64,000 nucleotides of DNA from Lentzea californiensis (GCF_024648825.1 NZ_JANBBE010000010.1:186001-250000), one strand, 5' to 3'; positions 8,601 through 17,298 are shown, numbered from the stretch's first letter. Notes: generated by a model not told the origin, from the sequence alone. Translations and numbers: made by a program.

Positions 8601-11341
8601 TGGACGACCTGGGCGCGACCGGGAGGGAGACCGACGCCGCGGCGACCGTCGTCACGGGCGCCGGACCGTGGGCGCGGGCGTTCGTCGTGGACGACGACCC
8701 GGTGCCGTTGCGGCCCGTCGCCGCTCAGGAGGACGACGGCCAATGGCAGCTCTACGCCGAGGACGCCCACCCGTTCGCTGAACGGTTGCGGCGAGACCTC
8801 GAACGCGGCTCGGCGGGCGACGGTGTGCTCGTCTGCCTGCCCGAGGTGTGCGAGGAACGGCACCTGGAGCTGGCTTTGCGGGGCGCGAAGTCCGCGGCCG
8901 CACGCGGTGACGGCAGGTTCGTGCTGGTGCAGCACGACGCGGGTGCGGCGGCCATGGCGAAGACGCTGCGGCTGGAAGCTCCGGGCGTGCGGGTGACCGT
9001 CGTGCACCTGTCCGCAGGCGCGAGCTCTGACGTCGTTCTGCCGGAGGTGCTGGCCACCACGGCGTTCAGCGAAGTCCGCTACGACAGCCAGATGACCCGC
9101 ACGGTGCCGACGATGCGGGCACTGCCGGTGTCGCCGTCCGCCGAGATCCGGCCGCTGACCGACACCGACGTGCTGCTGATCACCGGCGGCGGCAAGGGAA
9201 TCACCGCCGAGTGCGCGATCTCGCTCGCGCAGGAGTGGGGGGTGCGGCTGGCCGTCGTCGGCAGGTCCGAGCCCTCCGCTGACGCCGAGCTGGCCGCGAA
9301 CCTCGACCGCATGAGGGCCAGGGGCATCGAGGTCGCCTACGCGGTGGCCGACGTGACGGACGCAGAACGGATGCGTGCCGCTGTGAGCGAGCTGGAAGCC
9401 GTGCTCGGCCCGGTCACCGCCGTGCTGCACGGCGCCGGGCGCAACGAACCGGCCGCCTTGTCCACAGTGGATGCGGGCCGGCTGCGGTCGACGATGGCAC
9501 CGAAGATCGACGGGCTGCGCGCGGTGCTCGGCGCCGTCGACGCGGGCGCGTTGCGGCTGCTGGTGACGTTCGGCAGCATCATCGGCCGCTCGGGCCTGCG
9601 CGGCGAGGCGCACTACGGCACCGCCAACGACTGGCTGGCGGCGCTCACCCGCGAGTTCGCGGACGGCCACCCGTCCTGCCGGGCCCTGTGCCTGGAATGG
9701 TCGGTGTGGTCCGGTGTCGGCATGGGGGAGCGGCTGGCCGTGGTCGAGTCGCTCTCCCGGGACGGCGTCGCGCCCATCCCACCGGACGAGGGTGTCCGGA
9801 TCCTGCGGCGGCTGCTCGTCGATCCCGAGACGCCGGACGTCGTCGTGGTCAGCGGGCGCACCGAAGGCGTCGACACCGTGCGCCACCACCTGCCGCCGTT
9901 GCCACTGCTGCGGTTCGTGGACAAGCCGCTGGTCCGCTACCACGCCGTCGAGCTCGTCACCGAGGTCGAGCTGAACGCGGGCACCGACCTCTACCTCGCC
10001 GACCACCTGCTCGACGGCAACCTGTTGTTCCCCGCCGTCTACGGGATGGAGGCGATGACCCAGGTCGCCGCGGCGGTCACCGGACACGAGTCGACGCCCG
10101 AGCTCTCCGGGATCCGGTTCCTGCGACCGATCGTGGTGCCGCCACGCGGGACCACGACGATCCGGATCGCCGCCGTGGTCACCGCCGACGACGTGGTGGA
10201 CGTCGCGATCCGCAGCTCGGAGACGGCGTTCGAGGCGGACCACTTCGTGGCCAGGCTGTCGTACGGGAAGACTTCGCCCTCAGGGGAAACCGTCCCGGAC
10301 GCGGGGTTGCCGCCTGTCGCGCTCGACCCGGCGACCCAGCTGTACGGCGACACCATGTTCCAGGGCCCGAGGTTCCAGCGGCTGCGGCGCTTTCACGAGG
10401 CCCGCGCCCGCGACGTCGACGCCGACGTGGCGGTGAGCGCGCACCCGGACGGGTTCGCGGGGTACCTGCCCGCCGACCTGCTGCTCGCCGATCCGGGCAT
10501 GCGGGACGCGTTGATGCACGGCAACCAGGTCTGCGTCCCGGACGGCACGCTGCTGCCGGAACGGATCGACCGCGTGCACCCGGCGGGCGCCGGCATCGGC
10601 GCGAGCGAGGTGCGGATGCGTGCCACCGAACGGCACCGCGACGGCGACACCTACGTCTACGACATCGCGGTGTTCGACGGCGACGAGGTCGTGGAGCGGT
10701 GGGAGGGCCTGCACCTGCGTGCTGTGCGGCGCAAGGGATCCGCCGGCCCGTGGGTGGCCCCGCTGCTGGGCTCCCACCTGGAGCGGGAGGTCGAGGACCT
10801 GCTGGGCCACCGGGTCGCGGTGGTCGTGGAGCCCGATCGCGAACCCGGGACCGACCGGGCCACCAGGCGCAGGAGCACCGCGCTCGCGGTGAGCCGGCTG
10901 CTGGGACGGGAGACCGAGGTCCGTTACCGGGCCGACGGACGGCCGGAGGTGGACGGCGGGCTGACCGTGTCGGCGTCCCACGCAACCGGGGTCACCCTCT
11001 GCGTCGCGGCGGATCGCGTCACGGCCTGCGACCTGCAGGAGGTGGTCGGGCAGGAGGACCAGGTGTGGCAGGGACTTCTCGGCCGCCGGCACCGCACGGC
11101 GGCGTTGCTCGCCGAGGACGGTGAGCCGTTCGCGGTGGCGGCCACGCGCGTGTGGTCGATCGTCGAGTGCCTGCAGAAGGCTGGTCTCTCGCTCGACACA
11201 CCGCTCACGCCGGAACCGGGTGGGCCGCGGGGCTGGCGGGTCTTCACGGCGCCGGGACTGCGGATCGCGACGCTGGTGACGTCACTGCGCGGGGTCGCGA
11301 ACCCCGTCGTGGCGGCGGTGCTGCTGGTGGAGGGGAGCTGA
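5609..11341 (+). CDS. pksE: Enediyne polyketide synthase PKSE (KS-AT-ACP-KR-DH-PPTase)
   Basis: This is a 1,910-residue iterative type I PKS that makes the linear polyene precursor of the enediyne core. The ATG at 5609 follows AAGGAGG and overlaps the UnbU stop. Domains in order: KS about 1-450 (DGACSSS with Cys211, EGHGTGT with His343, IGHTKAAAGVAG); AT about 570-870 (GHSLGE with Ser652); ACP about 925-1000 (LHLSSI, phosphopantetheine Ser961); KR about 1185-1400 (TGGGKGIT near 1192, Tyr1336 in HYGTAN); DH about 1440-1700 (DHLLDGNLLFP with His1466); a C-terminal phosphopantetheinyl transferase about 1730-1910 (SASHATG near 1790, CDLQE near 1808, WSIVECLQKA with Glu1853 and Lys1857). All key residues are present, and length and order are those of known enediyne synthases. 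The frame stays open upstream to 4733 inside unbU, but that part is not coding. Confidence 0.97.
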   Translation: MTRIAIVGVACRYPDAVSAEELWENALAGRRAFRRLPDERMRLEDYWDPDPSTPDRFYARTAAVIEGYEFDRVAHRIAGSTYRSTDLTHWLALDTAGRALADAGFAGGEGLPRERTGVVVGNTLTGEFARANLMRLRWPYVRRTVAASLKARGWADSELEGFLADLETTYKNPFPAIDEDSLAGGLANTIAGRVCNYFGLNGGGYTVDGACSSSLLSVATAAGRLADGDLDVAVAGGVDLSIDPFEIVGFAKTGALARSEMRVYDRGSNGFWPGEGCGMVVLMREQDVQPHQRVYATVAGWGISSDGWGGMTRPEVSGYRLALARAYERAGFGVDTVPLFEGHGTGTAVGDATELRALSQARADADPAAPPAAISTIKGMIGHTKAAAGVAGLIKAALALHHQTLPPTIGCVDPHPVLTEDAATLRVLRNAEPWPAGAPLRAGITAMGFGGINTHVVLESSAPLRAPDARALEISAAAQDAEVLLLDAESAESLRARLTELAEFAARVSYAELGDLAATLHAELADRPYRAAVVARSPEDAVHGLNRVLEAADSGAVTWFGPDGRGFLGHVTEPATVGFLFPGQGSGRGTSGGAMRRRFAAAREVYERAALPASGDMVATSVAQPRIVTGSLAGLRVLAGLGVTADVAVGHSLGEITALHWAGAIDERTLLRVASVRGATMAEHSASGTMASLGASADVVSELVRELPVVIAAFNGPKQTVVAGTDAAVAAAVEAAAREGVQGTALRVSHAFHSPLVAPAADALHTKLGAETFTEISGHVVSTVTGETLAADTDIRELLRAQITDPVLFSQAIGVAAKDADLLVEVGPGRVLTTLAADVGQVPVVALDTDDESLVSLLGVVGAAHVTGAALNPAALFADRLVRPLRVGQEFSFFASPCEQAPGLSVGAGNLVVTAVAGMTVVGTATSTVDVLREMAAARAELPSEAVAPESRLLDDLHLSSITVGQLVNEAAQRLGVPPASAPTNFATATVRELADALDDLGATGRETDAAATVVTGAGPWARAFVVDDDPVPLRPVAAQEDDGQWQLYAEDAHPFAERLRRDLERGSAGDGVLVCLPEVCEERHLELALRGAKSAAARGDGRFVLVQHDAGAAAMAKTLRLEAPGVRVTVVHLSAGASSDVVLPEVLATTAFSEVRYDSQMTRTVPTMRALPVSPSAEIRPLTDTDVLLITGGGKGITAECAISLAQEWGVRLAVVGRSEPSADAELAANLDRMRARGIEVAYAVADVTDAERMRAAVSELEAVLGPVTAVLHGAGRNEPAALSTVDAGRLRSTMAPKIDGLRAVLGAVDAGALRLLVTFGSIIGRSGLRGEAHYGTANDWLAALTREFADGHPSCRALCLEWSVWSGVGMGERLAVVESLSRDGVAPIPPDEGVRILRRLLVDPETPDVVVVSGRTEGVDTVRHHLPPLPLLRFVDKPLVRYHAVELVTEVELNAGTDLYLADHLLDGNLLFPAVYGMEAMTQVAAAVTGHESTPELSGIRFLRPIVVPPRGTTTIRIAAVVTADDVVDVAIRSSETAFEADHFVARLSYGKTSPSGETVPDAGLPPVALDPATQLYGDTMFQGPRFQRLRRFHEARARDVDADVAVSAHPDGFAGYLPADLLLADPGMRDALMHGNQVCVPDGTLLPERIDRVHPAGAGIGASEVRMRATERHRDGDTYVYDIAVFDGDEVVERWEGLHLRAVRRKGSAGPWVAPLLGSHLEREVEDLLGHRVAVVVEPDREPGTDRATRRRSTALAVSRLLGRETEVRYRADGRPEVDGGLTVSASHATGVTLCVAADRVTACDLQEVVGQEDQVWQGLLGRRHRTAALLAEDGEPFAVAATRVWSIVECLQKAGLSLDTPLTPEPGGPRGWRVFTAPGLRIATLVTSLRGVANPVVAAVLLVEGS

Positions 11342-11342
11342 C

Positions 11343-11780
11343 GTGGAGTCGTACTTCGAGATCAGGCACACGGTCGGATTCGAGGAGACCAACCTCGTCG
11401 GCAACGTGTACTACGTGAACTACCTGAGGTGGCAGGGCCGGTGCCGGGAGATGTTCCTCGTGCGGCATGCGCCCGAGGTGCTGGCCGACCTCCAGGACGA
11501 CCTGAAGCTCTTCACGCTGAAGGTGGACTGCGAGTTCTACGCCGAGCTCACCGCGTTCGACGAGCTCGCGGTCAGGATGACGCTGGTCGAGCTGGCACAG
11601 ACGCAGGTCGAGTTCGGCTTCGACTACGTCCTGGTCGGCGCGGGCGGAGCGGAGAAGCTCGTGGCGCGGGGAACCCAGCGGGTGGCGTGCATGCGCGGCC
11701 CGAACAACGCGACCAGGCCGGCGCGGGTGCCGGACTCGCTGCGTCTCGCGCTCGAGCGTTACGCGCCGGTGGCGGCCTGA
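11343..11780 (+). CDS. tebC: Enediyne hot-dog thioesterase (CalE7/SgcE10 type)
   Basis: This 145-residue protein starts at a GTG 1 bp after the PKSE stop. It is a single-domain hot-dog acyl-thioesterase: the N-terminus FEIRHTVGFEETNLVGNVYY followed by VNYLRWQGRCREMFL is the signature of enediyne thioesterases, which release the polyene from the PKSE acyl carrier protein. The family lacks the usual acidic catalytic residue of hot-dog enzymes and uses the conserved Arg/Tyr environment, consistent with what is seen. It is surely translated together with the PKS. Confidence 0.93.
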   Translation: MESYFEIRHTVGFEETNLVGNVYYVNYLRWQGRCREMFLVRHAPEVLADLQDDLKLFTLKVDCEFYAELTAFDELAVRMTLVELAQTQVEFGFDYVLVGAGGAEKLVARGTQRVACMRGPNNATRPARVPDSLRLALERYAPVAA

Positions 11781-11782
11781 TC

Positions 11783-12310
11783 ATGACGGGGGAGAACTGC
11801 ATGGACGAGTTCGAAGACCCGAAGACGCTGCGGCGTGTGTTCGGCACGTTCGCGACCGGCGTCACCGTGGTCACCGTCGGAGGCGCGTCACCGCACGGCA
11901 TGACCGCGAACTCCTTCACGTCCGTGTCCCTCGACCCGCCGCTGGTGCTCGTGTGCGTCGGCCGGGACGCGTCGATGCACGGGCACCTCACCGCCGCAGG
12001 GGCGTTCGGGGTGTCCGTGCTCGCCGCGGGCCAGGAGGACGTCGCGCGGCATTTCGCCAGCCGGTGGCGGCCGGCAGGCCGTGCCCAGTTCGACGCGGTG
12101 GACTGGGTGCCGGGCAACCGGATCGACGCGCCGCTGATCGGCGGCGCGCTCGCCCGGTTCGAGTGCACGCTGTGGCGGACCTACGACGGCGGCGACCACA
12201 CGATCTTCCTCGGCCGCCTCCTCGCGACCGACGGCCCGGCCGGCAGCAACGCGTTGCTGTTCCTCAACGGCACCTTCCACGCACTGGAGCGTTCCGGTCT
12301 GTCGGCCTGA
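11783..12310 (+). CDS. Flavin reductase (SgcE6-like, two-component monooxygenase partner)
   Basis: 175 residues, starting 2 bp after the thioesterase stop. A second ATG at codon 7 (MDEFEDPKTLRRVFG) is an alternative start. It belongs to the flavin reductase-like (HpaC-type) family: FATGVTVVTV (near 24-33), GMTANSFTSVSLDPPLVLVC (near 40-60) and the closing LLFLNGTFHAL are typical. It would use NAD(P)H to make reduced flavin for monooxygenases; the acyl-CoA-dehydrogenase-fold enzyme at 38478 is the obvious partner in this window. SgcE6 of C-1027 is a comparable gene of a nine-membered enediyne cluster. It is the last gene before a strong terminator. Confidence 0.88.
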   Translation: MTGENCMDEFEDPKTLRRVFGTFATGVTVVTVGGASPHGMTANSFTSVSLDPPLVLVCVGRDASMHGHLTAAGAFGVSVLAAGQEDVARHFASRWRPAGRAQFDAVDWVPGNRIDAPLIGGALARFECTLWRTYDGGDHTIFLGRLLATDGPAGSNALLFLNGTFHALERSGLSA

Positions 12311-12325
12311 AGTACCTGGGCACCA

Positions 12326-12370
12326 ACGAGAAGAAGGCGGGCCGTCACTGGCGGCCCGCCTTCTTCTCGT
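12326..12370. terminator. Bidirectional hairpin terminator
   Basis: A perfect 19-bp inverted repeat (12326-12344 with 12352-12370) has a 7-nt loop. It lies between the convergent flavin reductase and araC-type genes and can end transcription from both sides. Confidence 0.85.
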
Positions 12371-12375
12371 CTCGT

Positions 12376-13155
12376 TCAGCTCGCCCGTGGAGCCTCCAGC
12401 GCGGTGGTGCGGACATCGAGCAACGCCATGAGCACCGGCGGGTCGATGGCCGACATGGGGCGCAGGACGACGTCCACGACGTGCGCCATCGTGCTGCTCG
12501 ACACGACCAACGGCCCATGTGAGCCCACGGACGGCATGCGGTCTGCCGTGTGCTCACTGCCCGGTGGGACGGTGTGGATGAGCAGGTACCAAGCACCCTC
12601 CGGCACGTTCTCCAGCACGAAGTGACCCGGCCCCGGCAGCACCGCGCAGCTGACCGGCGCGCCTTGCGGGATCGGGTCGCGAAACAAGCCGACGAACGTG
12701 GGGCCGGGCTCGCACTCGGCCGGGCAGTAGATCCGCCCGCTGACCGAGCTCGTACGGCGCAGCATGATGTTCTTGCGGTTGTCGACGGAGATGCGCGTCG
12801 TGCGGCCACGCAGCTGCCGGTACTCGCTGGGGGAGAGTCCGACGCTGATTTTGAACCGCGAACTGAACGTGCCGGGACTGTTGTAACCGACCCGGTGGCT
12901 GATCTCCGTGACTCTCAGATCGGTCGCCACGAGAAACCGTTTGGCCTCTTGCAGCCGCAACGCCGAGAGAAAACGCGCCGGCGAAACTCCGGTGACCCGC
13001 TGGAACACTCGCGTGAAGTGGAACTTGCTGAACATCGCGACCTTGGCCATGTCGTCGATGGTTATCCGCTCGCCGAGGTTCGTCTGCATGGCATCCACTA
13101 CCCTGGCCACTGCTTGTTCACCGAGCTTGTCCATTGAGTCCCCCGATTCCGCCAT
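12376..13155 (-). CDS. AraC-family transcriptional regulator with N-terminal HTH
   Basis: 259 residues. Unlike most AraC proteins the double helix-turn-helix is N-terminal (about 10-115): ITIDDMAKVAMFSKFHFTRVF, then FLVATDLRVTEISHRVGYNS and FKISVGLSPSEYRQLRG. The C-terminal 140 residues look like a beta-rich domain (GRIYCPAECEPGPTFVGLF, then GHFVLENVPEGAWYLL), of the carboxypeptidase-regulatory-like kind. An internal ATG at codon 8 (MDKLGEQ) is an alternative start. It converges on the warhead operon and diverges from the GMC/P450 operon across a 530-bp intergenic region with several inverted repeats. It is a candidate cluster regulator; its target is unknown. Confidence 0.88.
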   Translation of the reverse strand: MAESGDSMDKLGEQAVARVVDAMQTNLGERITIDDMAKVAMFSKFHFTRVFQRVTGVSPARFLSALRLQEAKRFLVATDLRVTEISHRVGYNSPGTFSSRFKISVGLSPSEYRQLRGRTTRISVDNRKNIMLRRTSSVSGRIYCPAECEPGPTFVGLFRDPIPQGAPVSCAVLPGPGHFVLENVPEGAWYLLIHTVPPGSEHTADRMPSVGSHGPLVVSSSTMAHVVDVVLRPMSAIDPPVLMALLDVRTTALEAPRAS

Positions 13156-13196
13156 TGCGGTGACTGTGGTGGATTCTCCAGTTGTTGGGAAAGTGC

Positions 13197-13404
13197 GTTG
13201 GAATCACTCCAACCGAAGCTAGCAGCGGGCAAAACGCCAGGCAAGGTGCGATTCCGGCATAGCGCACCGCTCTTTTCCTCACTCTGGGTAGGCGATTGAA
13301 GTCCCTTATGTTGCCTCTGCGTTTTGGTTATGAACGGAACGCACGGGCGTGCGGTGCCGGGGAACAACGCAGGTTGCTCTGTGCGGTCCAGCGATGTGGA
13401 CCGC
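13197..13404. promoter_or_regulatory. Three inverted repeats in the araC / DUF5987 intergenic region
   Basis: The 533-bp space between the divergent genes holds no gene I can support. It holds gttgga-N5-tccaac (13197-13213), ggtgcg-N12-cgcacc (13245-13268) and a perfect gcggtcca-N6-tggaccgc (13383-13404). The last is the best operator candidate. Which regulator binds is not known. Confidence 0.4.
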
Positions 13405-13509
13405 TTGGAGTTGTGGGCCCGCTCCCAGAGGTGTCGTGTTCTTTGTCGCTCTCCGTGCGCAAAAGGGGATCGTCTCATCTGGTGAGTTGATCTCCAATTC
13501 ATCGAGACC

Positions 13510-13524
13510 GCAATCGGGGAGATG
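13510..13524 (+). promoter_or_regulatory. Cluster promoter motif copy 3
   Basis: The sequence is gcaat-cggg-gagatg, an exact match to the cluster motif, with a GAGAAT hexamer starting 22 nt after it. It lies 164 bp before the GTG at 13689, further than the other copies, which would imply a long leader. Confidence 0.5.
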
Positions 13525-13688
13525 CGCCGTTCGGACGACGCTCGCGAGAATGGAGTCCGCGGAAAGCCTTGGTCGTGCATTGACTGCCTTCCGTGTCTTC
13601 CGCCGAACGGGTTGTTCGGCCGGTGAAAGTCATTGCTCGCACCATCGCCGGGCGCTCGCCCGACCGAAGAGGACAGGAGGACGCGCAC

Positions 13689-14264
13689 GTGACCGCCACC
13701 GAAACGGAGACTTCCCAGATCGACGTCACGACGATGACGTTCGAGGCGTTCGCGGACACGATCGTGCCCGGCGAGAAGAGGTGGCCGGACGACGTCGCGG
13801 TCGCGGGGGCGAGCGCCGGTCCCGGTGCCGTCGCGGCCGGCGCCATCGAACTGCTGCGCATGCCCGAAGGCGGAATGGCCGCGTTGCTGGACCCGCTCGC
13901 GGGTCTGCTGAACACGCACGCGGCCACGTACGCGGCCGAGCACGGCGCTGAACTCGATCCGGCCCTGCCGGCGTTCGTCGCACTGCCGTTCGCGGACCGC
14001 ACCGCCCTGGTGCAGCTGCTGACGACACCCGGCCACCCGGAGAAGGAGGTCTGGGTCGGTATCGCGCTGTTCAGCAACATGGCCTTCGACACCGGTGCCC
14101 ACATGCACACCACCGACGCGATCGCGGCAGGTCATCCCGGGCTGCTGACGATCGGGTTCGCCCCGCCGAACCCCGACGGGGTATGGCGCTTTCCCGACTA
14201 CACCTACGGCAAGCCGCTCGCGCGCCGCCACCCGGACACGACTTCTTCAGGGAGCCCGGCATGA
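13689..14264 (+). CDS. DUF5987 family protein, partner of GMC oxidoreductase
   Basis: 191 residues from a GTG that follows GGACAGGAGG. Conserved features are FADTIVPGEKRWPDD (near 20), a small-residue-rich stretch (AGASAGPGAVAAGAIELL) and a C-terminal part with DTGAHMHTTD and RFPDYTYGKPLA. I relate it to the DUF5987 family, which has the look of small subunits of GMC-type dehydrogenases and occurs beside GMC oxidoreductases in enediyne clusters; the family name is from memory. It overlaps the GMC gene by ATGA, so the two are probably made in equal amounts and work together. It has no secretion signal. Confidence 0.7.
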   Translation: MTATETETSQIDVTTMTFEAFADTIVPGEKRWPDDVAVAGASAGPGAVAAGAIELLRMPEGGMAALLDPLAGLLNTHAATYAAEHGAELDPALPAFVALPFADRTALVQLLTTPGHPEKEVWVGIALFSNMAFDTGAHMHTTDAIAAGHPGLLTIGFAPPNPDGVWRFPDYTYGKPLARRHPDTTSSGSPA

Positions 14265-15922
14265 GTTCGTCCACAGTGGAACAGACGGACGTCGTGGTGA
14301 TCGGCAGCGGGTTCGGCGGGGCGATCACCGCCTACCACCTCGCGGCCGGAGGCGCGCGGGTCGTCCTGCTCGAACGCGGGCCCTGGCTCCAGGCTGACGA
14401 GTTCGACCACGACTTCCGGCTCGGCTCGTCCTCCACCCGCGTGTTCGAGTTCGTCGTCGGTGACGGCATGAGCGTCCTGAGCGGCAACTGCGTGGGCGGC
14501 GGCAGCGTCGTCTACTTCGCCGCCATGCCGCGGGCGCCGCGCTTCGTGTTCGACCGCCAGGGCTCGATCGGCAGGCGGATGTGGCCCGCCGCGATCACCA
14601 GGGACAGCCTCGAGCCGTGGTACGACCGGGTCGCCGAGGCGTTGCCGATCAGCACCACCGACTGGGACACGATGACCTACGGCGGTGGGCTCTTCGGCGC
14701 GGCCTGCGCCCACTCCGGCCGCACCGCGAATCCGGTGCCTGCCGCCATCGACACCGCGCTGTGCACCAACTGCAACTGGATGATGTCCGGCTGCAAGTTC
14801 GACGCGAAGCGCTCACTGCTGCTGAACTACCTGCCCGCGGCCCTCGCCCACGGCGCGGAGATCCGGCCGTTGCACGAGGTCCAGCAACTGTCCATCACAG
14901 ACGGTGGCGGCTATCGCGTGCACTACAACGTGATCGACGGCGAGGACTACCGCGTGTCCACCGGCAGCGGCACGATCGACGCCAAGATCGTGATCCTGGC
15001 GGCCGGCGCCGGCGCCACACCCGTGATCCTGCAACGGTCCGAGCCCACGCTCGGCGCGATGCCCCACGCCGCCGGCCGGTACTTCTCCGGCAACGGCGAG
15101 CGCCTCAACACCGCGATCCTCAACGAGGACAGGGTGCGCGAGGTGCTGGGCATCAGCGTCGACGAGGCGGTCACCTACCAGGCCAACCAGATCGGCCGCG
15201 GCCCGTGCGTCGCGAGCTGGGACCGGCTCGACGGCTCGCTGCCCGAGTACTCGCGGTTCTCGCTGGAACAGCTGTACTTCCCGCCCGGCCTCGGCACCAT
15301 CCTCGCCCAGGCGCCCGACGCCACCGGCCCGAGCTGGTTCGGCGTGGAGAAGAAGGAGATCCTGCGCCGCTGGAAGTCGTGGCTCACCATCTTCACGATG
15401 TCCGAGGACGACAACGAGGGCGTCTTCGGCCCACCGCCACCGACCGGCAACGCGCACCGCATCTCCCAGCAGATGCTCGGCCGCGGCACGATCAGCTACC
15501 GTCCGACCGAGAACACCCTGCGCGGCTGGGCCGAGTCCGACGAGGCCGTGCGCGACATCCTGGAACGCGACGGCATGTCGCGCGTGATGCCGTGGACGAA
15601 CGACGTCGTGGGCGCGTACACCGTGCACCCGCTGTCGTCGTGCCGCATCGGCGACGACCCCGCGACCTCGGCGCTGGACGAGAACCACGAGCTGCGCGGG
15701 CATCCCGGCATCTTCGTGACCGACGGGTCCGCGGTGCCCGGCGCGCTGACGGTAAACCCGGCCATGACGATCGCGGCTCTGGCCGAACGTGCCGTGCCGG
15801 CGATCGTGCGGGCGGCCCGGCAACGCGGCGTCGACGTGTCCTACGGAGCGCCGTCGCCGGACGGTGAGACGTCAGCGCGCAATGGTGTCCTGCCACTGGT
15901 CTCACATCTGGTGACCGAATGA
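14261..15922 (+). CDS. GMC-family FAD oxidoreductase (SgcE9-like)
   Basis: 553 residues. The N-terminal FAD-binding fold is clear: VVVIGSGFGGAITAYHL and VVLLERG (residues about 10-45), then SGNCVGGGSVVYFAAMP (near 80). A Cys-rich stretch CTNCNWMMSGC (near 168) aligns with the same region of cholesterol-oxidase-like GMC enzymes. The C-terminal substrate/FAD part has VHPLSSCRIGDDP (near 457) and NPAMTIAALAERA (near 500). Such an enzyme would oxidise an alcohol or carbon centre of the warhead. It resembles SgcE9-type oxidoreductases of nine-membered enediyne clusters. It is coupled by 4-bp overlaps to the DUF5987 gene before it and the P450 after it. Confidence 0.88.
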   Translation: MSSSTVEQTDVVVIGSGFGGAITAYHLAAGGARVVLLERGPWLQADEFDHDFRLGSSSTRVFEFVVGDGMSVLSGNCVGGGSVVYFAAMPRAPRFVFDRQGSIGRRMWPAAITRDSLEPWYDRVAEALPISTTDWDTMTYGGGLFGAACAHSGRTANPVPAAIDTALCTNCNWMMSGCKFDAKRSLLLNYLPAALAHGAEIRPLHEVQQLSITDGGGYRVHYNVIDGEDYRVSTGSGTIDAKIVILAAGAGATPVILQRSEPTLGAMPHAAGRYFSGNGERLNTAILNEDRVREVLGISVDEAVTYQANQIGRGPCVASWDRLDGSLPEYSRFSLEQLYFPPGLGTILAQAPDATGPSWFGVEKKEILRRWKSWLTIFTMSEDDNEGVFGPPPPTGNAHRISQQMLGRGTISYRPTENTLRGWAESDEAVRDILERDGMSRVMPWTNDVVGAYTVHPLSSCRIGDDPATSALDENHELRGHPGIFVTDGSAVPGALTVNPAMTIAALAERAVPAIVRAARQRGVDVSYGAPSPDGETSARNGVLPLVSHLVTE

Positions 15923-17247
15923 CGGCGGCACTCGCTCCTGGTCCGCCGCGGCGGGCGACCCTCGCGGTGCTCGCGAAGATGGCCAGGAACCGGCTGAGCG
16001 TCATGTCGTCCATGTCCGCGCACTACGGCGACGTCGTGCGGCTGCCCTTGGGCCCCAAGACGCTGAACTACTTCAACCACCCCGACCACGCGAAGCACGT
16101 GCTCGCCGACCACGCGGCGAACTACGTCAAGGGCATCGGCCTGACGCACGCCAGGCGCGCGCTCGGCGATGGCCTGCTCACCAGCGACGGTGAGCTGTGG
16201 CGCAAGCAGCGCAAGGTGATCCAGCCGGTCTTCCAGGCCAAGAGGATGGCGCGGTACGCCGGAGTGATCGCCCAGGAGGCGGAGGACGTGGCCGCACGGC
16301 TGGGTTCGGCGCGCGGGCAGACCGTCGACATCCGCGCGGAGATGACCGATCTGACGTTGCGGGTGCTCGGCCGGGTGTTGCTCGACGCGGACCTGGGTGA
16401 GTTCCACACGCTCGGGGCGTCGTTCGAGGCGGTCCAGGACCAGGCGATGTTCGAGATGATGTCGCTGAGCGCGGTGCCGACCTGGGTGCCGCTGGGACGT
16501 CAGCTCAGATTCCGGCGGGCGCGAGCCGACCTGCAGCGCGTGGTGGACAGGCTCGTCGCCGACGGGGAACGGGCGGGCAGCGACGACGTGGTGTCACGGC
16601 TCGTCGAGTCGACGCGCGCGGAGACCGACCCGGCCGTCGGGCGGCGCCGGATGCGCGACGAGCTCGTGACGTTGCTGCTGGCCGGTCACGAGACCACGGC
16701 GAGCACGCTGAGCTGGGCGTTCCACCTGCTCGACCGGCATCCGCACGTGGCCGCCGCTGTGCACGACGAGGTCGTCGGCGCACTGGAGGACCGCATGCCG
16801 GAGTTCGAGGACCTGCACGCCCTGCCCTACACGTCGGCCGTGCTGCAGGAGGTCATGCGGCTGTACCCGCCGGTGTGGATCCTGCCGCGCCAGGCCAGGG
16901 AGTCCGACGTGATCGGCGGCTACCGCGTGGAGGCCGGCGCGGACGTGCTGATCTGCCCGTACACGCTGCACCGGCACCCGGCCTTCTGGCCGGACCCCGA
17001 GAGGTTCGACCCCGGTCGTTTCATGGGGGACGCGGCGGGACGGCCCACCTACGCCTACATCCCGTTCGGTGCCGGGCCGCGGTACTGCGTCGGCAACCAC
17101 CTCGGGATGATGGAGGCGACGTTCGTTCTGGCCACCGTTACCAGGGCGTTGAAGCTCACGGGGGTGCCGGGACGTGCGGCGGTGCCGGAGCCGATGCTGA
17201 CGTTGCGCATGCGGGACGGCCTGCCGATGACCGTGTCCAGCTGGTGA
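15919..17247 (+). CDS. Cytochrome P450 (SgcE7-like, enediyne tailoring)
   Basis: 442 residues. All P450 marks are intact: the I-helix AGHETTAST (near 254), the ExxR motif VLQEVMRLYPP (near 310), PERFDPGRF (near 360) and the haem loop FGAGPRYCVG (near 385) with the Cys ligand. It therefore is a real oxygenase and not a haem-less glycosyltransferase helper. It overlaps the GMC gene by 4 bp and ends the operon just before a strong terminator. P450s of this length next to GMC oxidoreductases occur in nine-membered enediyne clusters; a core hydroxylation or epoxidation is inferred. Confidence 0.93.
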   Translation: MTAALAPGPPRRATLAVLAKMARNRLSVMSSMSAHYGDVVRLPLGPKTLNYFNHPDHAKHVLADHAANYVKGIGLTHARRALGDGLLTSDGELWRKQRKVIQPVFQAKRMARYAGVIAQEAEDVAARLGSARGQTVDIRAEMTDLTLRVLGRVLLDADLGEFHTLGASFEAVQDQAMFEMMSLSAVPTWVPLGRQLRFRRARADLQRVVDRLVADGERAGSDDVVSRLVESTRAETDPAVGRRRMRDELVTLLLAGHETTASTLSWAFHLLDRHPHVAAAVHDEVVGALEDRMPEFEDLHALPYTSAVLQEVMRLYPPVWILPRQARESDVIGGYRVEAGADVLICPYTLHRHPAFWPDPERFDPGRFMGDAAGRPTYAYIPFGAGPRYCVGNHLGMMEATFVLATVTRALKLTGVPGRAAVPEPMLTLRMRDGLPMTVSSW

Positions 17248-17296
17248 ACACAACAGAAGTGCCGATGGCTCCCGGCCATCGGCACTTCTGTTGTGT
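17248..17296. terminator. Hairpin terminator, 21-bp stem
   Basis: A perfect 21-bp inverted repeat (17248-17268 with 17276-17296) with a 7-nt loop starts right after the P450 stop. It also serves the convergent gene that ends at 17299. Confidence 0.9.
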
Positions 17297-17298
17297 CC

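Noticed and set aside
5306-10243. Very long minus-strand open frames across the PKSE
   Set aside because: They are mirror frames of GC-rich coding DNA with low-complexity Arg/Gly/Pro/Val composition and no domain.
13130-13150. A GCAAT match to the cluster motif at the araC start
   Set aside because: The right half does not fit (gaatcg) and it overlaps the first codons of the gene, so it is coincidence.
15919-17247. The P450 as a helper protein for the EryCIII-like glycosyltransferase
   Set aside because: Helper proteins lack the haem Cys loop; here FGAGPRYCVG, ExxR and the I-helix motif are all intact.
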